Positions 5,701 to 7,111 of a stretch of DNA of 7,111 nucleotides are shown here, one piece after another (within the stretch, counting starts at the first letter, position 1; each line of letters starts with the position of its first letter). The stretch lies in contig CAIWHI010000186.1 in NCBI GenBank assembly GCA_903912435.1, positions 1 to 7,111 on the forward strand, written 5' to 3'. This DNA comes from an uncultured Bacteroidota bacterium (lineage in GTDB: Bacteria; Bacteroidota; Bacteroidia; Chitinophagales; Chitinophagaceae). Position numbers and translations under genes: made by a program. The notes under the pieces were generated by a model. That model had not been told where the DNA came from and searched no databases. It worked only from the letters and a program-made list of their open reading frames with translations.

Positions 5701-7111
5701 ATGCAACAAGTGCAGCGATTAATGGAGCAAGTGGTCTCGCAATAGATGCCAGTGGCAATTTATATATTTCCGACTTCTTTAATAACCGTATTCGTAAAGT
5801 GAATACTTCTGGTGTTATTAAGACAATTGCGGGTTCAGGTGCTTCCGGCACAGGTACTTTTTCCGGTGATGGTGGTGCTGCTACCTCTGCCGGGTTATAC
5901 TGGCCTATTGGCGTTGCAGTTGATGGCGCAGGAAATTTGTTTATAGCTGATTATTCTAATAATCGTATTCGTAAAGTAAATACTTCAGGTATTATAAGTA
6001 CAGTAGCTGGTGATGGTGGTATGAGTTACACCGGAGAAGGTACAGCTACTTCTGTGTCATTGAATTCACCTACAGGTGTAGCAACTGATGCATTGGGTAA
6101 TGTATTTATTGCTGACCAAACCAACAACCGTCTTCGTAAATTAACTACCTCCGGCATTATAAGTACCATTGCAGGTAATGGTACCGCTGGTTTCACAGGG
6201 GATGGTTCTCCTGCAACCAGCTATGAGCTAAATCTACCTAATTCTGTGGCTGTTGATGGTAGTGGAAATGTGTTTATTGCCGATGCAACCAATCATCGTA
6301 TCCGTAAAGTTGCTCCTATTACATCAGTTGCGCCTATTACCGGTGCTTTAAGTGTTTGTGCAGGTGCTTCTACAACTATGGGCGATGCAACGGGAGGTGG
6401 ACTATGGAGTAGCAGTGATTCTAGTGTTGCTACTATAACCAGTTCAGGTGTTGTTACTGGTATTTCAGCAGGGATAGTACATATCACTTACTCTGTAAGT
6501 AGTTCATGTGTATCAGGAATTGCCATAGCTACAATTACAGTTCTACCTGCTCCAAACGCAGGTACTATTACCGGTGCTTCAAGTGTAGCTGTAAGTTCTA
6601 CAATAACATTAAGCGATGCAACCTTTGGTGGTGTTTGGACTAGTGGTAGCACTAGTGTAGCAACAATAGGTTCAGGAACTGGTGTTGTAAGCGGTATTTC
6701 TGCGGGTATAGCATTAATTAGCTACATAGTTACTAATTCATGTGGCAGTGCCCGTGCTTTATTTACAGTTACTGTTACAAGTAGCAGTATAGCAGCCATC
6801 AGCGGTCCATCATCAGTATGTAATGGTTCTACTATTACATTAACAGATGCCACCTCAGGTGGAACCTGGAGCAGTTCAAATACATCTACTGCAGTAGTAG
6901 GTACCACTGGTGTTGTTTATGGTGTATTGCCTGGTGCAGTTAGTATCATCTACACTGTAGGTGGAAGTTCAGTATCTAAGGCAATTACCGTAGATGGTTT
7001 CCCATATGCCGGCACTATTTCCGGTACAACTTCAGTTGGGGTAGGTTCTACAACATTGTTGGCCGATGCAGCATCTGGAGGTGTATGGAGCAGTAGCAAT
7101 ACTGGTGAGAT
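2592..7111 (+). CDS. Giant secreted Kelch / Ig-like / NHL repeat protein (3' end outside window)
   Basis: One frame runs 1,506 codons without a stop and is still open at the window end. Domains in order: signal peptide (1-63), Kelch-type beta-propeller (about 67-420), galactose-oxidase-like C-terminal E-set domain (about 426-530), five BIG2-like Ig repeats (531-899), a six-blade NHL propeller (908-1240), and more Ig repeats (1241 to the edge). Composition is dominated by Gly, Ser, Thr, Ala and Val, as in Bacteroidota surface proteins. Such proteins are usually exported by Sec and then by the type IX system through a C-terminal sorting domain; that domain would lie beyond the window and is not seen. 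The likely role is extracellular adhesion or ligand binding; no catalytic centre is evident. The start at 2592 is the first in-frame ATG; ATGs at 2610 (Met7) and 2694 (Met35) are alternatives. No frameshift or broken repeat is seen. No gene name can be assigned. Confidence 0.95.
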   Translation, partial: MPKFYFMKKYETGSNQNGLIALATGKKSGQGFSRMVNRATAKLAGLSLAVLLLFLTSISTVSAQTGSWTALTNLPSDYNGGVMLLLSDGTVLCKTYTGGTYGTTFNKLTPDIHGSYINGTWSSIAAMHDDRLYFSSQVLKDGRVYVAGGEYGSGSSKSEVYNPLTNTWTMCPVISHQLISDANSEILSNGKVLQATVVDTVSGTPFLSWNTYLYDPAANTYATGPTTLGTPNESVWVKLPDNSILFVNRLATSSERYIPSSNTWVSDATVPVSLYDAFGDETGAAFLLPDGRAFFLGATGHTAYYTPSGTSSPGSWSAGPDMPSGKGTPDAAASMMINGKILCALSPAPTSGDHFPSPTSFYEFDYNTNTFTSIFAPGHPAGDTLSNGCYITNMLALPDGNILFCQQGYRQYYVYTPSGSAVAAGKPVIGSVTPTSCTGFTIIGTKFNGISEGASYGDDWQMATNYPIVRLTSGTNVYYCRSSNWNTTGVQRGSAPDTAQFTLPSGLPAGSYNLQVIANGIASDNFSFSTVPASISPSTASICNGTSTTLSDATVGGVWTSSNTSVANVGSTGTVNGVGIGTTIISYALSGGCFATATVTVKSAPVAISGPSAVCVGATITLTDATSGGIWTSVTTPVATIGSLTGIVTGVSVSGTTMSYTLGNGCAATKIINVNPNPSSISASSTNVCVGSTLTLTDPTSGGVWSSNSLSVATVGAGTGIVTGGITGPVIISYTLSSGCYTTISLSVINTPSAGSITGTTIVAVGSSVTLSDAAPGGVWISGNTSVATIGSLTGTVTGVSSGTALMSYTVTNACGSASATATFIVTGGVAAIGGPSTVCLGATITLTDASSGGSWFSSNTSVATIITGTGVLSGIAGGTATITYTVGGSSVYKVITVIAPVSYGGDISTVAGNGTGGYTGDGSAATSLELHYPQGVAVDGIGNIYIADQYNSRIRKVSPLGIMTSIAGTGVNGYNGDGISATSAQLNIPIAVAVDASGNVFVADQQNFRIRKINTSGVISTVAGTGTGGFSGDGGDATSAAINGASGLAIDASGNLYISDFFNNRIRKVNTSGVIKTIAGSGASGTGTFSGDGGAATSAGLYWPIGVAVDGAGNLFIADYSNNRIRKVNTSGIISTVAGDGGMSYTGEGTATSVSLNSPTGVATDALGNVFIADQTNNRLRKLTTSGIISTIAGNGTAGFTGDGSPATSYELNLPNSVAVDGSGNVFIADATNHRIRKVAPITSVAPITGALSVCAGASTTMGDATGGGLWSSSDSSVATITSSGVVTGISAGIVHITYSVSSSCVSGIAIATITVLPAPNAGTITGASSVAVSSTITLSDATFGGVWTSGSTSVATIGSGTGVVSGISAGIALISYIVTNSCGSARALFTVTVTSSSIAAISGPSSVCNGSTITLTDATSGGTWSSSNTSTAVVGTTGVVYGVLPGAVSIIYTVGGSSVSKAITVDGFPYAGTISGTTSVGVGSTTLLADAASGGVWSSSNTGE
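2790..3851 (+). other. Kelch-type beta-propeller domain (galactose-oxidase-like)
   Basis: Residues about 67-420. Repeated blade signatures have the form (L/I)xxG(x)(V/I)(L/Y/F), later followed by a Tyr-Asn/Thr-Pro and Asn-Thr-Trp element: LSDGTVLCKT (87), LKDGRVYVAGGE with VYNPLTNTW (139-168), LSNGKVLQAT (187), LPDNSILFVN with YIPSSNTW (239-264), LPDGRAFFLGA with YYTPSG (288-309), INGKILCAL (337) and LPDGNILFCQ with VYTPSG (397-419). This suggests six or seven blades. Propellers of this family form the body of galactose and glyoxal oxidases, but the copper-binding Tyr-His before the last LPDG is Tyr390-Ile391 here, so a redox role is doubtful. Confidence 0.8.
3867..4181 (+). other. Galactose-oxidase-like C-terminal E-set (Ig-fold) domain
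   Basis: Residues about 426-530. It begins KPVIGSVTP and carries the family signature GASYGDDWQMATNYPIVRL (453-471), then VYYCRSSNWNTTGVQ and a closing LPAGSYNLQVIANGI (507-521). In bacterial and plant galactose/glyoxal-oxidase-like proteins this early-set Ig fold follows the propeller and supplies a ligand loop to its active site. Where galactose oxidase has its ligand histidine in an S-T-H-T context, this protein has S-N-W-N (483-486) by rough hand alignment. Its presence supports that the N-terminal half is one inherited two-domain unit. Confidence 0.75.
4182..5288 (+). repeat. Ig-like (BIG2-like) repeat array 1, five domains
   Basis: Residues 531-899 hold five repeats of about 72-78 residues with approximate boundaries 531-602, 603-675, 676-749, 750-827 and 828-899. 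The shared core is an entry strand GPSxVCxGxTxTLTDATSGG, then WTSSNTSVATIG, then TGxVTGVSxGTxxISYT, ending in a strand often carrying GC or TNACG. This is the bacterial Ig-like group 2 pattern. Repeats 1-3 each have two cysteines 50-51 residues apart (543/593, 615/666, 689/740), suited to an intradomain disulfide. Repeat 4 has only the C-terminal one (815) and repeat 5 only the N-terminal one (840). At DNA level the repeats differ at many third codon positions, so they are not recent copies. Confidence 0.85.
5313..6311 (+). repeat. Six NHL repeats forming a predicted six-blade beta-propeller
   Basis: Residues 908-1240. Six units of 52-59 residues each run IsTVAGnGtgGysGDGgaATSa, then GVAVDgsGNvfIADqtNnRIRKVntSG. 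Approximate nucleotide starts are 5313, 5478, 5646, 5814, 5991 and 6156. Each has the ADQ/ADY/SDF strand followed by an N-x-R-(I/L)-RK or F-R-IRK motif (951-957, 1008-1013, 1063-1069, 1122-1128, 1177-1183, 1232-1239). Six is the number that closes NHL propellers in known structures, so this is probably a complete, closed domain. NHL propellers bind protein, RNA or glycan ligands; in an exported protein a glycan or protein ligand is more plausible. Blade 4 has a short insertion (GSGASGTGTFSGDGG). Confidence 0.92.
6312..7111 (+). repeat. Ig-like (BIG2-like) repeat array 2, at least three and a half domains
   Basis: From residue 1241 to the window edge: repeats 6 (1241-1317), 7 (1318-1395), 8 (1396-1467) and the beginning of 9 (1468 on). 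Repeat 6 has the two-cysteine form (1256/1306). Repeat 7 has a single C-terminal Cys1384 in TNSCGSA and repeat 8 a single N-terminal Cys1410. Repeat 7 closely resembles repeat 4 of the first array and repeat 8 resembles repeat 5, including the shared ending TVGGSSV.K.ITV. Repeat 9 opens AGTISGTTSVGVGSTTLL, which is again of the repeat 4/7 type. The array continues beyond the window. Confidence 0.85.

Noticed and set aside
5313..6311. The regularly repeated DNA as a CRISPR or non-coding tandem repeat
   Set aside because: The period of about 165-177 bp is exactly in frame and corresponds to NHL protein repeats with conserved residues and drifting third codon positions.
4568..6907. Several minus-strand reading frames (61-112 codons) antisense to the repeat protein
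   Set aside because: Their Pro/Val/Ala/Thr-rich sequences resemble one another because they mirror the Gly/Thr/Ser/Ala-rich Ig and NHL repeats on the other strand. The plus-strand frame is continuous and carries clear domains.

Overview
The window looks like a chromosomal segment of a Bacteroidota bacterium, probably Chitinophagales. The reasons are a Bacteroidota-type UvrB, start regions without clear Shine-Dalgarno sequences, a possible -7 element of the TAnnTTTG kind, and a giant secreted protein built from Gly/Ser/Thr/Val-rich Ig-like and NHL repeats. The lineage is inferred from protein style alone; no rRNA or marker tree is available here.

Layout: (1) 1-44, minus strand, is the first 14 codons of a gene that reads like a beta-class carbonic anhydrase, cut by the window edge. 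(2) 45-159 is a short AT-rich spacer. (3) 160-2196, minus strand, is a complete uvrB (678 aa), the damage-verifying helicase of nucleotide excision repair. (4) 2197-2591 is a 395-bp AT-rich divergent intergenic region without a credible gene. It holds two dyads, a cluster of TGTTAA hexamers and weak promoter-like sequences for both flanking genes. (5) 2592-7111, plus strand, is one uninterrupted reading frame of 1,506 codons that is still open at the window end.

The large frame encodes a secreted modular protein. In order it has an unusually long signal peptide, a Kelch-type beta-propeller, a galactose-oxidase-like C-terminal E-set domain, five Ig-like (BIG2-like) repeats of about 72-78 residues, a six-blade NHL propeller, and at least three and a half further Ig-like repeats. 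The Kelch/E-set part resembles galactose/glyoxal oxidase folds but appears to lack copper ligands, so a binding or surface role is more likely than catalysis. The C-terminus, expected to carry a type IX secretion sorting domain, lies outside the window.

The most interesting signal is a higher-order repeat inside the Ig arrays. A two-domain unit with a distinctive cysteine pattern (only a C-terminal Cys in the first domain, only an N-terminal Cys in the second) occurs on both sides of the NHL propeller and seems to start again at the window edge. The housekeeping genes and the giant protein show no functional link; they are simply neighbours.
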